Positions 1 through 9,103 of a DNA stretch of 64,000 bases are shown here, one piece after another. The stretch's first letter is position 1, and every line of letters begins with the position of its first letter. The DNA comes from Pseudotabrizicola formosa. GTDB lineage: Bacteria > Pseudomonadota > Alphaproteobacteria > Rhodobacterales > Rhodobacteraceae. The notes beneath the pieces are model-generated. The model was not told the DNA's origin. It saw only the letters and a list, made by a program, of their open reading frames with translations, and made no database searches. Location: assembly GCF_002900965.1 (NCBI RefSeq), contig NZ_PJOM01000001.1:186001-250000 (forward strand), written 5' to 3'. Made by a program: the position numbers and the translations under genes.

Positions 1-224
1 GTCACATCATCCAGCCCCATGATCAGCTCGGCGATATTGGCATTCATCAAATCGGTGTGCTTGTGCACATCTTCCAGCGTGGCATTTTCGATATCGATGG
101 CTGCCTCGCCCTGATCCAGCTTTTGCCGGGACTGTTCGATCCTGCTGGTGATGGCGCTGATCTTGGCCTGCGCTGCAGCCACCTGTTTCTGGCTTTCCTG
201 AATCTGCGTGTTGAAATCGGCCAT
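1..224 (-). CDS. Hypothetical coiled-coil protein, 3' end outside window
   Basis: The frame is open from an ATG at 224 down to the window edge, giving about 74 residues and no stop. A strong GGAGG lies 5 nt upstream of this ATG; a second ATG directly before it (227) is too close to the ribosome site. The visible part (starting MADFNTQIQESQ) is rich in Gln, Lys, Ala and Glu and looks like one long amphipathic helix, probably a coiled coil. I recognise no family. The gene has its own upstream region, because the preceding gene on the same strand ends in a terminator at 424-451. A perfect palindrome (261-287) sits between a possible -10 and the start codon, which suggests specific regulation. 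Confidence 0.7.
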   Translation of the reverse strand, partial: MADFNTQIQESQKQVAAAQAKISAITSRIEQSRQKLDQGEAAIDIENATLEDVHKHTDLMNANIAELIMGLDDV

Positions 225-260
225 CATATCCTCCGCTGGACTGCGCCACAGTGTTGATAT

Positions 261-287
261 GGGAATGTAAATATGGATTACATTCCC
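261..287 (-). promoter_or_regulatory. Perfect 10-bp inverted repeat, operator-like
   Basis: GGGAATGTAA at 261-270 and its exact complement TTACATTCCC at 278-287 are separated by 7 bp. On the minus strand a TATGAT hexamer (289-294) lies immediately upstream, with TTGTGA about 19 bp further up. The palindrome would then cover the transcription start of the coiled-coil gene, the usual place for a repressor site. The regulator is unknown. Confidence 0.55.
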
Positions 288-423
288 CATCATAGGGAAA
301 TTCGAATAAAAAATCACAAGACAGAGGCGACCGCAGCCCGCATGTCAGATACGCCAGTCTTGCCGCAGTCCGTGCTGGACGCCAAGACCCTATTCGCCCT
401 GCGGCACCGACAACAGACGCAGC

Positions 424-451
424 AAAAGGTCCGGGGGTTTGGCCCCGGACC
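424..451 (-). terminator. Rho-independent terminator of aldehyde dehydrogenase gene
   Basis: GGTCCGGGG (428-436) pairs exactly with CCCCGGACC (443-451) around a 6-nt loop. Read on the minus strand the stem is followed by TTTT (427-424). It lies 27 bp past the stop of the aldehyde dehydrogenase gene. Confidence 0.8.
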
Positions 452-477
452 GATGCAGTGTAACCTTACCAGACAGA

Positions 478-1935
478 CTATTCCGCAGCGTCCTTCAGAC
501 CGAAGTCATAGCCAGAAACGCTTTTGGCCTCGAGGAACTCTTCCAGCCCCCAGACCCCGCCTTCACGGGCGCGGCCAGATTGCTTGACGCCGCCAAAGAA
601 TGACCCCGCGCCGCGCGATTTTCCATTCATCTCGACCATGCCGGATTTCAGCGCATGGCCCAGACGGTTGGCGCGACGGGCATCGCTTGTCTGCACATAG
701 TTGGTCAGGCCATAGGGCGTATCATTGGCGATGCGGACCGCCTCGTCCTCGGTTTCGAAGGGGAGGATGGACAGCACCGGGCCGAAAATCTCTTCACGTT
801 CGATGGTCATGCCGGACTTTACATCCGCAAAGACCGTGGGCTTGACATAGAAACCCCGGTTGAATCCTTCCGGCAGGCCGGTGCCACCGGCAACCAGACG
901 TGCGCCTTCATCAATGCCCTTCTGAATAAGGCCCTGAATTTGGTCCCATTGGCGCTTGTTGACCACCGGGCCGATATGCGGCCCCGCTTCGTGTGCCGGG
1001 CCGACGGTGATGCTGTTGGCGACCTCGGCCGCCTTGGCAACCGCCTTGTCATAGACGCTGCGTTCGACCAGCAGCCGCGACGGCGCGTTGCAGCTTTGGC
1101 CGGTGTTTTCCATCATCCGGCGCACGGACCATTCCACGGCATCATCCCGGGCATCGGCGAACAGCAGGTTTGCACCCTTGCCCCCCAATTCCAATGTAAC
1201 CCGCTTGAGCGTTTCGGCGGCGGCCTTGGAGATCGCCTTGCCCGCGCGGGTTGAGCCGGTAAAGGAAATCATCTCGACATCAGGGTGGCTGGACAGCTGG
1301 CTGCCCACCCCCGCGCCATCGCCGTTCACCAGATTGAACACGCCCGCCGGAATACCGGCGTCGTGGCAGAATTCGGCAAACATCATCGCATCCAGCGGGC
1401 TTTCCTCGGATGGCTTGAGCACGCAGGTACAGCCTGCCAGCATGGCCGGGATCGCCTTGAGCGCAATCTGGTTCACCGGCCAGTTCCATGGCGTGATCAG
1501 GCCAACCACCCCAATAGGCTCCATCACGACAGCAGAACCGGGGGCCTGCGCGCCCAGTGGACGGACCCATTCGATATGCTCGAAGGCCTTCAGAAAGTTC
1601 TGGGTGTGCCAAGGCAGGCAGGGGGCCTGTTCTTCTAGGGCAAAGTCAATCGGCGCACCCATTTCCATCGAAATGGCTTCGGCAAACTCTTGCAGCCGCG
1701 CCTCATACTGATCCAGGATCGCAGCCACCAGCCGGGCGCGTTCCCTTGGCGGGGTCGCGGCCCAGCCCGGCAATGCGGCCTTGGCAGCCGCCACTGCGGC
1801 GTCAGTATCGGCCTGATCCCCCAGCGAGATGATGGCGCAAGGCTCTTCATTCGATGGGTTGATCACCTGATAGTCGCGCGCGGTTGCCGGGGCGACCCAG
1901 GATCCGTTGATATAAAAATCGCGTTTCGTCAGCAT
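478..1935 (-). CDS. NAD(P)-dependent aldehyde dehydrogenase
   Basis: A 485-aa protein of the aldehyde dehydrogenase superfamily, which oxidises an aldehyde to the acid with NAD(P)+ in the cytoplasm. The general base Glu249 lies in ELGGKG and the catalytic Cys282 in GQSCNAP; the cofactor segment SFTGSTRAGK and the C-terminal EEIFGPV block are also present, so it should be active. The start at 1935 is chosen because GGGAG stands 7 nt upstream; the frame stays open to 2040 but the extra residues have no family resemblance. Substrate cannot be told from sequence. It is monocistronic: its own terminator follows and the upstream neighbour is divergent. Confidence 0.93.
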   Translation of the reverse strand: MLTKRDFYINGSWVAPATARDYQVINPSNEEPCAIISLGDQADTDAAVAAAKAALPGWAATPPRERARLVAAILDQYEARLQEFAEAISMEMGAPIDFALEEQAPCLPWHTQNFLKAFEHIEWVRPLGAQAPGSAVVMEPIGVVGLITPWNWPVNQIALKAIPAMLAGCTCVLKPSEESPLDAMMFAEFCHDAGIPAGVFNLVNGDGAGVGSQLSSHPDVEMISFTGSTRAGKAISKAAAETLKRVTLELGGKGANLLFADARDDAVEWSVRRMMENTGQSCNAPSRLLVERSVYDKAVAKAAEVANSITVGPAHEAGPHIGPVVNKRQWDQIQGLIQKGIDEGARLVAGGTGLPEGFNRGFYVKPTVFADVKSGMTIEREEIFGPVLSILPFETEDEAVRIANDTPYGLTNYVQTSDARRANRLGHALKSGMVEMNGKSRGAGSFFGGVKQSGRAREGGVWGLEEFLEAKSVSGYDFGLKDAAE

Positions 1936-2217
1936 TGGTGTGCTCCCGCTGTGAATTTGATCATATGGTGGACCGATGCCCCCAATGCCGCAAGCAGCTT
2001 TGCGACCTGCCCCGACGTTCGTCTGCCGTGTTCTGACCATTCTTCGTGTCAGATTGCGCGTTTCCCTGTCTTGCCATGGCGGGACTATACGGAAAAATCC
2101 TTTCGCCTTATGGCTTGTCAGTGGTCTGATGTTCTCATTCTTCGCCGTGCTAACGCCAGGGGATGCAATGACGTTCCAAAACCACTAACTTTCGTCTGAC
2201 AAACGAAGGAGTCGTCC
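1936..2217. promoter_or_regulatory. Divergent intergenic region between aldehyde dehydrogenase and peroxiredoxin genes
   Basis: These 282 bp must hold the promoters of both divergent genes. I saw no convincing small gene. Just before the peroxiredoxin start a short TTCGT/ACGAA inverted repeat precedes the GAAGGAG ribosome site. No clear sigma70 hexamer pair or known operator could be assigned. Confidence 0.4.
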
Positions 2218-2874
2218 ATGTCGATCCGTATCAATGACATTGCCCCAGATTTCACCGCCGATTCAACCGCCGGCACGATCAACTTTCACGAATGGCTCGG
2301 CGAGAGCTATGCCATCATCTTCAGCCACCCGCGTGATTTTACGCCGGTCTGCACCACCGAGTTCGGCGCAGTTGCCCAGCTGGCCGGGGAATTTGCCAAG
2401 CGCAAGACCAAGGTGATTGGCGTTTCGGTGGATTCTGTGCAGGATCACGGCAAGTGGAAGCGCGATATCGAGGCGTTCGCAGGCGCACCCGCCGATTTCC
2501 CGATCATCGACGATACCAGCCTGACCGTGGCCAAGGCCTATGACATGCTGCCCGCAGAATTCTATCTGCCGGCCGAAGGCCGCACCCCTGCAAATACCGC
2601 GACCGTGCGTACCGTCTATATCGTCGGGCCGGACAAGAAGGTGCGGCTGACCATGACCTATCCGATGTCAGTCGGGCGCAATTTTGCCGAGATCCTGCGC
2701 GCACTCGATGCGGTGCAGGCCACTGATGGTGTGCCGGTGGCCACACCGGCCAATTGGGTGCCTGGGCAGGACGTGATTGTAGCATTGTCCCTGACCGATG
2801 AGCAGGCCAAGGAAAAATTTGGCCCGCTGGATATCAAGCTGCCCTATCTGCGCTTTGCCAAGCAGCCGGGGTAA
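2218..2874 (+). CDS. 1-Cys peroxiredoxin (Prx6 type)
   Basis: A 218-aa thiol peroxidase that reduces hydrogen peroxide and organic hydroperoxides in the cytosol. The peroxidatic cysteine is Cys45 in the segment FSHPRDFTPVCTTEF, which has the Prx6-type HPxDFTPVCTTE signature. It is the only cysteine in the protein, so there is no resolving partner and an external reductant is needed. Length fits the Prx6 group (about 220 aa). The ribosome site AAGGAG precedes the ATG. It stands alone: divergent from the aldehyde dehydrogenase and followed by a terminator. Confidence 0.95.
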   Translation: MSIRINDIAPDFTADSTAGTINFHEWLGESYAIIFSHPRDFTPVCTTEFGAVAQLAGEFAKRKTKVIGVSVDSVQDHGKWKRDIEAFAGAPADFPIIDDTSLTVAKAYDMLPAEFYLPAEGRTPANTATVRTVYIVGPDKKVRLTMTYPMSVGRNFAEILRALDAVQATDGVPVATPANWVPGQDVIVALSLTDEQAKEKFGPLDIKLPYLRFAKQPG

Positions 2875-2892
2875 CGCGCTGGAAAGAGCAGA

Positions 2893-2918
2893 GGTCCCGG
2901 ATGTTTTCCGGGGCCTTT
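2893..2918 (+). terminator. Terminator after peroxiredoxin
   Basis: GGTCCCGGA (2893-2901) pairs with TCCGGGGCC (2907-2915), with one G-U pair, followed by TTT. It lies 18 bp after the peroxiredoxin stop and abuts the end of the convergent small gene at 2920. Confidence 0.75.
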
Positions 2919-2919
2919 G

Positions 2920-3180
2920 TCACTGGGGGTAATCAAGTCCCCAAACCTGTGCCGCCTCACGCCGCAGGGTGGCGCGTTCGGCAGCCGAAAGCCGGGCAAG
3001 GGCGGCATCAGGGCAACCTGTCTCGCGCAATGCGCGGTGCCAGAGCTTGCGCAAGGACGCTGCGCTCCACGGCAAGGCCGCCTGTGTTGCCCATGCCCGC
3101 AGGGGAGGCGGCAGTCCGTCATGAGCTGCCATGGCATTGCCTGACCGCCATCTGGCCCGTGGAGAAGCAAGGTTACGCAT
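2920..3180 (-). CDS. Small conserved hypothetical protein, DUF6525-like
   Basis: An 86-aa cytoplasmic protein starting [14 protein letters not shown]. The ATG at 3180 overlaps the stop codon of the CobW-type gene (ATGA), so the two are probably translationally coupled; the open frame extends to 3234 but only over CobW codons. The Arg-rich start followed by LPPPLRAWATQAALPWS resembles, from memory, the small rhodobacterial DUF6525 proteins, which have no known function. The pairing with a metal-handling GTPase is the only functional hint. Family assignment is tentative. Confidence 0.65.
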   Translation of the reverse strand: MRNLASPRARWRSGNAMAAHDGLPPPLRAWATQAALPWSAASLRKLWHRALRETGCPDAALARLSAAERATLRREAAQVWGLDYPQ

Positions 3181-4382
3181 CACGCCGCCTGCTGCCGCCG
3201 CCAGGTTGGGAACGGATCTGTCAAGCCTGCCCACAGGTGCGGTTCATAATCCACCGTCTCGACCAGTGCCGCATCCAGAGCCGCCGTCAGCGCAGCCTGA
3301 TCCAGACCCGCGCCAATAAACACGATCTCTTGCCGCCGGTCCCCCCACGGGTCTTGCCAGTGCTGTGCCACTTCGGCCAGCGCGTCCGGATGGGTTGGCC
3401 ACCGCTCCTGCGGCACCGATGCCCACCATCCGCCCAAAGGGGTGACGGAAGATATTGATCCGGCCAGAGAGAACTCTGCCACCCAATTCGGGCGCGTCGC
3501 CAGCCAGAAATGCCCCTTGGCCCGGATCACCCCCGGCAGATCCCCGTTGAGCACCGCATGCACCTTGCTGGGGTCAAAGGGGCGGCGCGCGCGATAGACG
3601 AAAGAGCTGATGCCATATTCGTCGGTTTCCGGCGTGTGATGCGCAAAGCCATACAACTCCTTGGCCCACAGCGGATGTTCCTGTGCGCGGTCAAAATCGA
3701 ACAGACCGGTGCCAAAGATCGCCTCCGGGTCCACTCGGGAATGGTCCGCCTCGATCAGCCGCGCATCAGGATTCAGAGCACGGATGATCTTGCGTGCGGC
3801 GTCCACCCGGTCTGGCCCGGCATCGGCGCATTTGTTCAGAATGATAACATTGGCAAATTCAATCTGGGCCGTCAGCAGGGTGACCAGCGTGCGCGTGTCG
3901 CCTTCGCCCATCACTTCACCCCTGTCGGCAAGGAAATCATGACTGGAAAAATCGCGCAGCAGGTTGATGGCATCGACCACTGTGACCATCGTATCCAGTT
4001 CCGCCACATCGGACAGGCTGTCGCCCGCCTCATCCCGGAAATCAAAGGTGGCGGCCACCGGCAGCGGTTCGGCTATGCCGGTGGATTCGATCAGCAGGTA
4101 GTCAAACCTCCCCTCGGCCGCCAAGCGCCGAACCTCGACCAACAGATCATCGCGCAGGGTGCAGCAGATGCAGCCGTTGGTCATCTCCACCAGCTTTTCC
4201 TCGGTGCGCGACAGACCGGCCCCGTCGCGGATCAGGTCGGCGTCGATGTTCACTTCGCTCATGTCATTGACAATGACCGCAACGCGCCGCCCTTGGCGGT
4301 TGTTCAGCACATGATTGAGCAGGGTGGTCTTTCCAGCACCCAGAAATCCTGAAAGGACAGTGACGGGGAGGCGATCACGCAT
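3180..4382 (-). CDS. CobW/COG0523 family GTP-binding metallochaperone
   Basis: A 400-aa G3E-family P-loop GTPase. The Walker A motif GFLGAGKT is at residues 12-19 and the metal-binding CICC motif at 71-74; IESTG follows as the switch/Walker B region, and a CobW C-terminal domain occupies roughly residues 250-380. COG0523 proteins deliver or sense metals (zinc, cobalt or others) for client enzymes. The ATG at 4382 has AGGAG 5 nt upstream. A palindrome resembling alphaproteobacterial Zur boxes sits only 10 bp upstream of the start codon (4393-4418), favouring a zinc-starvation role such as that of ZigA/YeiR-type proteins. This role is inference; the family identity is secure. Confidence 0.93.
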   Translation of the reverse strand: MRDRLPVTVLSGFLGAGKTTLLNHVLNNRQGRRVAVIVNDMSEVNIDADLIRDGAGLSRTEEKLVEMTNGCICCTLRDDLLVEVRRLAAEGRFDYLLIESTGIAEPLPVAATFDFRDEAGDSLSDVAELDTMVTVVDAINLLRDFSSHDFLADRGEVMGEGDTRTLVTLLTAQIEFANVIILNKCADAGPDRVDAARKIIRALNPDARLIEADHSRVDPEAIFGTGLFDFDRAQEHPLWAKELYGFAHHTPETDEYGISSFVYRARRPFDPSKVHAVLNGDLPGVIRAKGHFWLATRPNWVAEFSLAGSISSVTPLGGWWASVPQERWPTHPDALAEVAQHWQDPWGDRRQEIVFIGAGLDQAALTAALDAALVETVDYEPHLWAGLTDPFPTWRRQQAA

Positions 4383-4392
4383 GGCTGCTCCT

Positions 4393-4418
4393 GATAGTTA
4401 TGATATAACATATCTATC
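4393..4418 (-). promoter_or_regulatory. Zur-like palindromic operator upstream of the CobW-type gene
   Basis: A 26-bp imperfect palindrome in which 11 of 13 symmetric pairs match; the outer arms are GATAG/CTATC and the minus-strand core reads ATGTTATATCATAAC. AT-rich GTTAT/ATAAC half-sites are typical of zinc uptake regulator boxes in alphaproteobacteria, and COG0523 genes are classic Zur targets. Its position right before the ribosome site suits repression. Confidence 0.65.
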
Positions 4419-4512
4419 GTAGAGTGCGCGTGACCTCAAGCCGAAACATGCGTGGCGGTTTCGCGACTGCAAAAGCGGAGGGGCAGGTGGTTTGACGGAC
4501 CGGCCCCTTGTC

Positions 4513-5106
4513 TCAGGCCACCTGGCGTTTGGAATAGAGCACCACATTCGCCCCGATCGGCACCAGGTCATACAATTGCTGAATATGGTCATTCACCAGA
4601 CGTACGCAGCCATTTGAAACTGCCGACCCAACGGTCCAAGGTTCCGGTGTTCCGTGGATGCGCAGGAAGGTATCTCCGCGGCGCTCGTCAAACAGATAGA
4701 GCGCCCGCGCACCCAAAGGATTGCCGGGGCCGCCGGGCATGCCATCGGCATATTTGGCATAAGCAGCCGGATTGCGTGCGATCATGTCTTTGGTCGGTGT
4801 CCAGCTTGGCCATTCCTTCTTGGCTCCGATGGTGAACTGCCCCGCCTCATACAGATCACCCCGCCCGACACCCACAATGAACCGCAGGGCCCGGCGCGGC
4901 TCCAGCAGCCAGTACAGCGAAAACGTGTTCGGATCGACCAACAGCGATCCAGGTTCAAAGGCATCGCGCAGCCGGACGATCACCGGCGCGTGCTCTGGCG
5001 GAACGACATAGGTTGCAAGGTTGGGTTTGGACTGTGCAATCGCCGGACTGGCCAGCAAAGCGGCCGACGAGGTGAGAAACAGGCGGCGTGAGAGCTTGGA
5101 CGACAT
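4513..5106 (-). CDS. Periplasmic L,D-transpeptidase (YkuD domain)
   Basis: A 197-aa exported enzyme that forms 3-3 peptidoglycan crosslinks or attaches proteins to peptidoglycan. The N-terminus SRRLFLTSSAALLASPAIA resembles a Tat signal peptide. The YkuD catalytic motif is complete: His151 in IHGT, then SNGC with Cys167 and VRL. The 130-aa YkuD domain fills most of the mature protein and no separate peptidoglycan-binding domain is visible. The gene appears to stand alone, with pnp upstream on the same strand behind a strong terminator. Confidence 0.93.
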   Translation of the reverse strand: MSSKLSRRLFLTSSAALLASPAIAQSKPNLATYVVPPEHAPVIVRLRDAFEPGSLLVDPNTFSLYWLLEPRRALRFIVGVGRGDLYEAGQFTIGAKKEWPSWTPTKDMIARNPAAYAKYADGMPGGPGNPLGARALYLFDERRGDTFLRIHGTPEPWTVGSAVSNGCVRLVNDHIQQLYDLVPIGANVVLYSKRQVA

Positions 5107-5222
5107 GCGGCATTCCCCGTAAGTGTTTGGACAGTCTTGTCACAGATACGTTTCCAAGACACCCGTTGTGACCAAGCTCACGCGCATGTGTAGGATCTTG
5201 GTGGTGCCTTGGGTTCAGAATA

Positions 5223-5250
5223 CAAAAAAGCCCCGGCAATCGCCGGGGCT
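5223..5250 (-). terminator. Rho-independent terminator of pnp
   Basis: AGCCCCGGC (5229-5237) pairs exactly with GCCGGGGCT (5242-5250) around the loop AATC. On the minus strand the stem runs into a stretch of T (complement of A at 5223-5229). It lies 24 bp past the pnp stop codon. Confidence 0.87.
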
Positions 5251-5274
5251 TTCTGCAGGTCCTGGTCGGGGCGA

Positions 5275-7416
5275 TTATGCCTCGGAGGACTCTTCCTTCT
5301 TTTCAGCGACTTCTTCGCCGGTTTCCTGATCGACCATCTTCATGCCAAGGCGAACCTTGCCACGGTCGTCAAAGCCCAGAAGTTTGACCTTCACTTCCTG
5401 GCCTTCTTTCAGGATCTCGTTCGGATGGGTCAGGCGCTTGTTGGCGATCTGGGACACGTGCACCAGACCATCACGCTTGCCGAAGAAGTTCACAAATGCG
5501 CCGAAATCGACCAGCTTGACGACCTTGCCGGTATAGATGCGGCCTTCTTCCGGCTCTGCTACGATCGAATAGATCATGTCATAGGCCCGTTTGATGGCCG
5601 CTGCGTCGCTGGAGGCAATCTTGATGATGCCTTCGTCGTTGATGTCGACCTTGGCACCCGAAAGCTCCACGATCTCGCGGATGACCTTGCCGCCAGAACC
5701 GATCACTTCCCGGATCTTGTCGGTCGGGATCTGCATCGTCTCAATCTTCGGAGCATACTGGCTGAAGGCCTGCGCCTGAGTCAGGGCCTTGGCCATTTCA
5801 CCCAGAATGTGCATCCGGCCATCTTTTGCCTGCGCAAGCGCCTGCTCCATGATCGCGGGCGTGATGCCGGCAACCTTGATGTCCATTTGCAGGCTGGTGA
5901 TGCCATTGGCGGTGCCTGCGACCTTGAAGTCCATGTCGCCGAGGTGATCCTCGTCGCCAAGGATATCGGTCAGGACCGCGTAACGACCATCATCTTCCAG
6001 AATCAGGCCCATCGCCACACCGGCGACCGGTGCCTTCAGCGGAACACCCGCATCCATCATCGACAGCGATCCGCCGCAGACCGAGGCCATCGAGGACGAG
6101 CCATTCGACTCGGTGATCTCTGACACCACGCGGATGGTATAGGGGAAGTCGGTTGCCGCAGGCAGAACCGCCTGAAGCGCGCGCCATGCCAGCTTGCCAT
6201 GGCCGATCTCGCGCCGACCGGGCGGGCCGAAACGCCCGACTTCGCCGACCGAATAGGGCGGGAAGTTGTAGTGCAGCAGGAAGTTCGACCGCGAATTGCC
6301 ATGCAGCGCGTCGATGATCTGCTCATCCTCACCGGTGCCCAGCGTGGTCACGACCAGGCCTTGGGTTTCCCCACGGGTAAACAGGGCAGAGCCGTGGGTC
6401 CGTGGCAGGATGCCGGTTTCCGATACGATCGGACGGACGGTCTTGGTGTCACGACCGTCGATCCGCGCGCCACCATTGATGATGTCGCCGCGCAGGATGC
6501 TGCTCTCCAGCTTCTTGATTGCCGAGCCGAGGTTCTCGTTGCCAAGGTCTTCCTCGGACAGCGCGCCCTTGATCGCCGAAACAGCGGCCGAGATGGCGTT
6601 GGTACGTTCCTGCTTGTCCTTGATGCCGAACGCGGCACGCATCTGCGCTTCGCCCGCAGCTTTCACACGTGCATAAAGCTCCGAGTAGTCGGCGGGCTGG
6701 AAATCAAACGGTTCTTTGGCGGCATCTTCGGCAAAGTCGATGATCAGGTCGATCACCGGCTGCATCGCCTCGTGGCCAAATTTCACGGCCCCCAGAATTT
6801 CGGCTTCCGAAAGCTCGTAAGCCTCGGATTCCACCATCATCACCGCGTCTTTGGTGCCGGCAATGACCAGATCAAGGCGCTGATCCGGGTTGCTGCGCAG
6901 GTTTTGCATGTCTTCGACATCGGGGTTCAGGACGTATTCACCGTTCGAGAAGCCAACGCGCGCGGCGCCGATCGGGCCCATGAACGGCACCCCCGAAACG
7001 GTCAGGGCGGCGGAGGCAGCGATCATGGCGAGGATATCGGGTTCGTTGACCAGATCGTGGCTCAGCACGGTCACGATCACCAGCACTTCATGCTTGAAGC
7101 CATCGACGAAGAGCGGGCGGATCGGGCGGTCGATCAGACGCGAGGTCAGCGTTTCCTTTTCAGAAGGACGGGCTTCGCGTTTGAAGAAGCCGCCCGGGAT
7201 CTTGCCGGCGGCGTAATAGCGTTCCTGGTAGTGCACGGTCAGCGGGAAAAAGTCTTGTCCCGGCTTTGCCTGCTTGGCAAAAGTCACGTTGGCCATGACA
7301 GAGGTGTCGCCCATGGTGGCGATCACCGAGCCGTCGGCCTGACGGGCAACCTTGCCGGATTCCAGTGTAAGGGTTTCTTTGCCCCACTGGATGGATTTAC
7401 GAGTCACGTTGAACAT
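5275..7416 (-). CDS. pnp: Polyribonucleotide nucleotidyltransferase (PNPase)
   Basis: A 713-aa phosphorolytic 3'-to-5' exoribonuclease and core degradosome enzyme. Order of domains: first RNase PH core (about 10-140), all-helical linker, second RNase PH core (about 320-540, with GRREIGHG), a KH domain around 555-615 containing [11 protein letters not shown], and an S1 domain (about 620-690) with [15 protein letters not shown]. The C-terminus is acidic. Length matches the family. In many proteobacteria rpsO lies directly upstream; here the preceding 291 bp contain no rpsO. Confidence 0.97.
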   Translation of the reverse strand: MFNVTRKSIQWGKETLTLESGKVARQADGSVIATMGDTSVMANVTFAKQAKPGQDFFPLTVHYQERYYAAGKIPGGFFKREARPSEKETLTSRLIDRPIRPLFVDGFKHEVLVIVTVLSHDLVNEPDILAMIAASAALTVSGVPFMGPIGAARVGFSNGEYVLNPDVEDMQNLRSNPDQRLDLVIAGTKDAVMMVESEAYELSEAEILGAVKFGHEAMQPVIDLIIDFAEDAAKEPFDFQPADYSELYARVKAAGEAQMRAAFGIKDKQERTNAISAAVSAIKGALSEEDLGNENLGSAIKKLESSILRGDIINGGARIDGRDTKTVRPIVSETGILPRTHGSALFTRGETQGLVVTTLGTGEDEQIIDALHGNSRSNFLLHYNFPPYSVGEVGRFGPPGRREIGHGKLAWRALQAVLPAATDFPYTIRVVSEITESNGSSSMASVCGGSLSMMDAGVPLKAPVAGVAMGLILEDDGRYAVLTDILGDEDHLGDMDFKVAGTANGITSLQMDIKVAGITPAIMEQALAQAKDGRMHILGEMAKALTQAQAFSQYAPKIETMQIPTDKIREVIGSGGKVIREIVELSGAKVDINDEGIIKIASSDAAAIKRAYDMIYSIVAEPEEGRIYTGKVVKLVDFGAFVNFFGKRDGLVHVSQIANKRLTHPNEILKEGQEVKVKLLGFDDRGKVRLGMKMVDQETGEEVAEKKEESSEA

Positions 7417-7707
7417 CTATCGTTCCCTATATGGAAGCACTCACGGCCCCTGCCGTGGCTTCCCTTTGCATGGCGGCCCCATTGCCGCCGCCCCCCAATC
7501 CTTTGCATGCGGCCGGGGGCGGGCCTCACGTCGCAGATTGTGGGGCCTTACAGGAAAATCGTCGCTTTGGGAAGCGGGCTGTGAGAGCCGGGTGGCTTCC
7601 CCCTGTGTTACAAGACCCTAAATCACATGAAATCAAAGGCTTGACCCTGTGGAATTCATGAGTTGTTAAGATTTGGGTCCGTCTGCCTGCGCCGTGCGAC
7701 AGACAGA
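7417..7707. other. 291-bp intergenic region upstream of pnp
   Basis: It lies between map and pnp, both on the minus strand, and must contain the pnp promoter and leader. PNPase leaders are autoregulated hairpins in enterobacteria; nothing comparable could be folded with confidence here. No rpsO-like frame is present. Confidence 0.4.
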
Positions 7708-8460
7708 TCAGCCCGGCAGGGTGACGATGATGGGGCCACTACGGGTTGCCACCACAGTGTGTTCATACTGCACAACCGCTGCGGCCGGCGTGCTGTAAAG
7801 CGTCCAGTCATCCGATGGTCCCTGTTCTGCCCATAGCCCACCGCGCGACAAAAACGGCTCGACCGTCAACACCAGACCGTCATGAATCCGCCGCCGGTCT
7901 CGGCGTGTAGGCCATGTCGGAATCTCTTCGGGGTCTTCATGCAGGGCCCGGCCCACGCCGTGACTGGCCAGATTGCGGATCAGCGTGTAGCCGCGCCTGG
8001 CTGCGAAGGCCCCGATGGCGTTGCCGATGCCGGCCAGCGGTTTGTCATGGCCGACCTGCGCGATGCCGATCTGCAGCGCGCGTTGCCCATCGCGGCACAA
8101 GCGGTCGGTGGCGGGTGACACCGGCCCCAGACCAAAACTGGAGCCCGTATCGGCGAAATATCCATCCTTGGACGCAGAGACGTCGATGTTCACAAGATCA
8201 CCCGTCTGCAACACCCGGTCGCCCGGAATGCCGTGGGCCACTTCTTCGTTCACGCTGATGCAGGTGGCTCCGGGGAAACCGTAGGTCAATTCAGGCGCGG
8301 ATTGTGCGCCGTCACGCTCCAGATGCGCGCGGCCGATCTGATCCAATTCGCGCGTTGTCATTCCGGGTTCCATGGCGCGGGCCATGGCGTGCAATGTGTT
8401 CGCGACGATACGGCCAATGTGCTGCAGTCGGTCGAGATCGTCTTGCTGGGTAATGGTCAT
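7708..8460 (-). CDS. map: Methionine aminopeptidase, type I
   Basis: A 250-aa metalloprotease that removes the initiator methionine from nascent proteins. Pita-bread fold residues are visible: substrate-site His in EVAHGIPG, metal ligands Asp in NIDVSA and in FADTGS, His in ASHGVGRALHE, Glu in VEPF and Glu in QYEHTV. The start MTITQQDD at 8460 is used; upstream codons to 8508 do not resemble the family. Length is typical of the short bacterial type I form. It is not linked to secY or rpsB. Confidence 0.94.
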   Translation of the reverse strand: MTITQQDDLDRLQHIGRIVANTLHAMARAMEPGMTTRELDQIGRAHLERDGAQSAPELTYGFPGATCISVNEEVAHGIPGDRVLQTGDLVNIDVSASKDGYFADTGSSFGLGPVSPATDRLCRDGQRALQIGIAQVGHDKPLAGIGNAIGAFAARRGYTLIRNLASHGVGRALHEDPEEIPTWPTRRDRRRIHDGLVLTVEPFLSRGGLWAEQGPSDDWTLYSTPAAAVVQYEHTVVATRSGPIIVTLPG

Positions 8461-8571
8461 GGGTACGATCCGCCTGAGGGCCAGCCATGAACATAGCTGG
8501 CCCGACACACGTCTGCAATCGAGGCAAGCGGCGCGCGCCGCAGGCGAGGCAGCGCGGCACCGCGATTTGCC

Positions 8572-8925
8572 TTAGTCGCGCCAGACCGGCAGATCCTGCA
8601 CAGCGGTGCCGTCGGCGAGGGTCATGGCGCTGCCGTCAAAGGTGAAGGCGGTCAGCGGAATGACGCGGTCTTCCGGGCCATAATCTGCGACCGAGTCTTC
8701 GAACTCGACCACCAAGGCATCGGCCTGATCCGGCGTGCTGCCAACGACCTCTTCAACTTCGCCGATCTTGCGCCCGGCCACATCATAAACGTCCAGATCA
8801 TCGGCCAGATCAGCGTTGATGTTGAAGCCGGCGAGGGGCGTCTGATCATTGACCTCATAGAGCCGGTCTTGTGCCAGAGCCGGGGTGGAGAGCAGGCCGA
8901 GGGCGACGACGAGGTGCATACGCAT
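8572..8925 (-). CDS. Exported PRC-barrel domain protein
   Basis: A 117-aa protein with a clear signal peptide (MRMHLVVALGLLSTPALA, then QDR). The mature part, from LADDLDVYDVAGRKIGEVEEVV onward, reads like a single PRC-barrel, a small beta fold found in photosynthetic reaction centre H subunit, RimM and many exported rhodobacterial proteins. It is acidic and probably periplasmic. Function is unknown. It is on the same strand as map but separated by 111 bp. Confidence 0.8.
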   Translation of the reverse strand: MRMHLVVALGLLSTPALAQDRLYEVNDQTPLAGFNINADLADDLDVYDVAGRKIGEVEEVVGSTPDQADALVVEFEDSVADYGPEDRVIPLTAFTFDGSAMTLADGTAVQDLPVWRD

Positions 8926-9054
8926 AAAGATATCCTTTCAATTTGATGCCCGAGACAACGCTTTTGGGGCTGTCGCGTTCCAAATGTTCCGGCATTTTGG
9001 CAGCATCGGTTGCCAGTGCCGCGCCCGCCCGCCCGCGCGGCCCTGCGCCAAAAC

Positions 9055-9084
9055 AAAAAAGCCCCGCCTGAGGGCGGGGCTTTT
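9055..9084 (-). terminator. Terminator of rpmI-rplT (bidirectional)
   Basis: GCCCCGCC (9061-9068) and GGCGGGGC (9073-9080) form a perfect stem with the loop TGAG. A-tract before and TTTT after allow termination in either direction; the rpmI-rplT operon ends 20 bp away. Confidence 0.85.
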
Positions 9085-9103
9085 CAAAGCGATCTTGAAT
9101 CTG

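Noticed and set aside
6199-7584. 461-codon frame antisense to pnp
   Set aside because: It is a mirror of the PNPase coding frame; translation is Gly/His/Arg-rich without motifs.
7431-7661. Short frames in the pnp upstream region
   Set aside because: Proline and alanine runs, no ribosome site, no family; also not rpsO.
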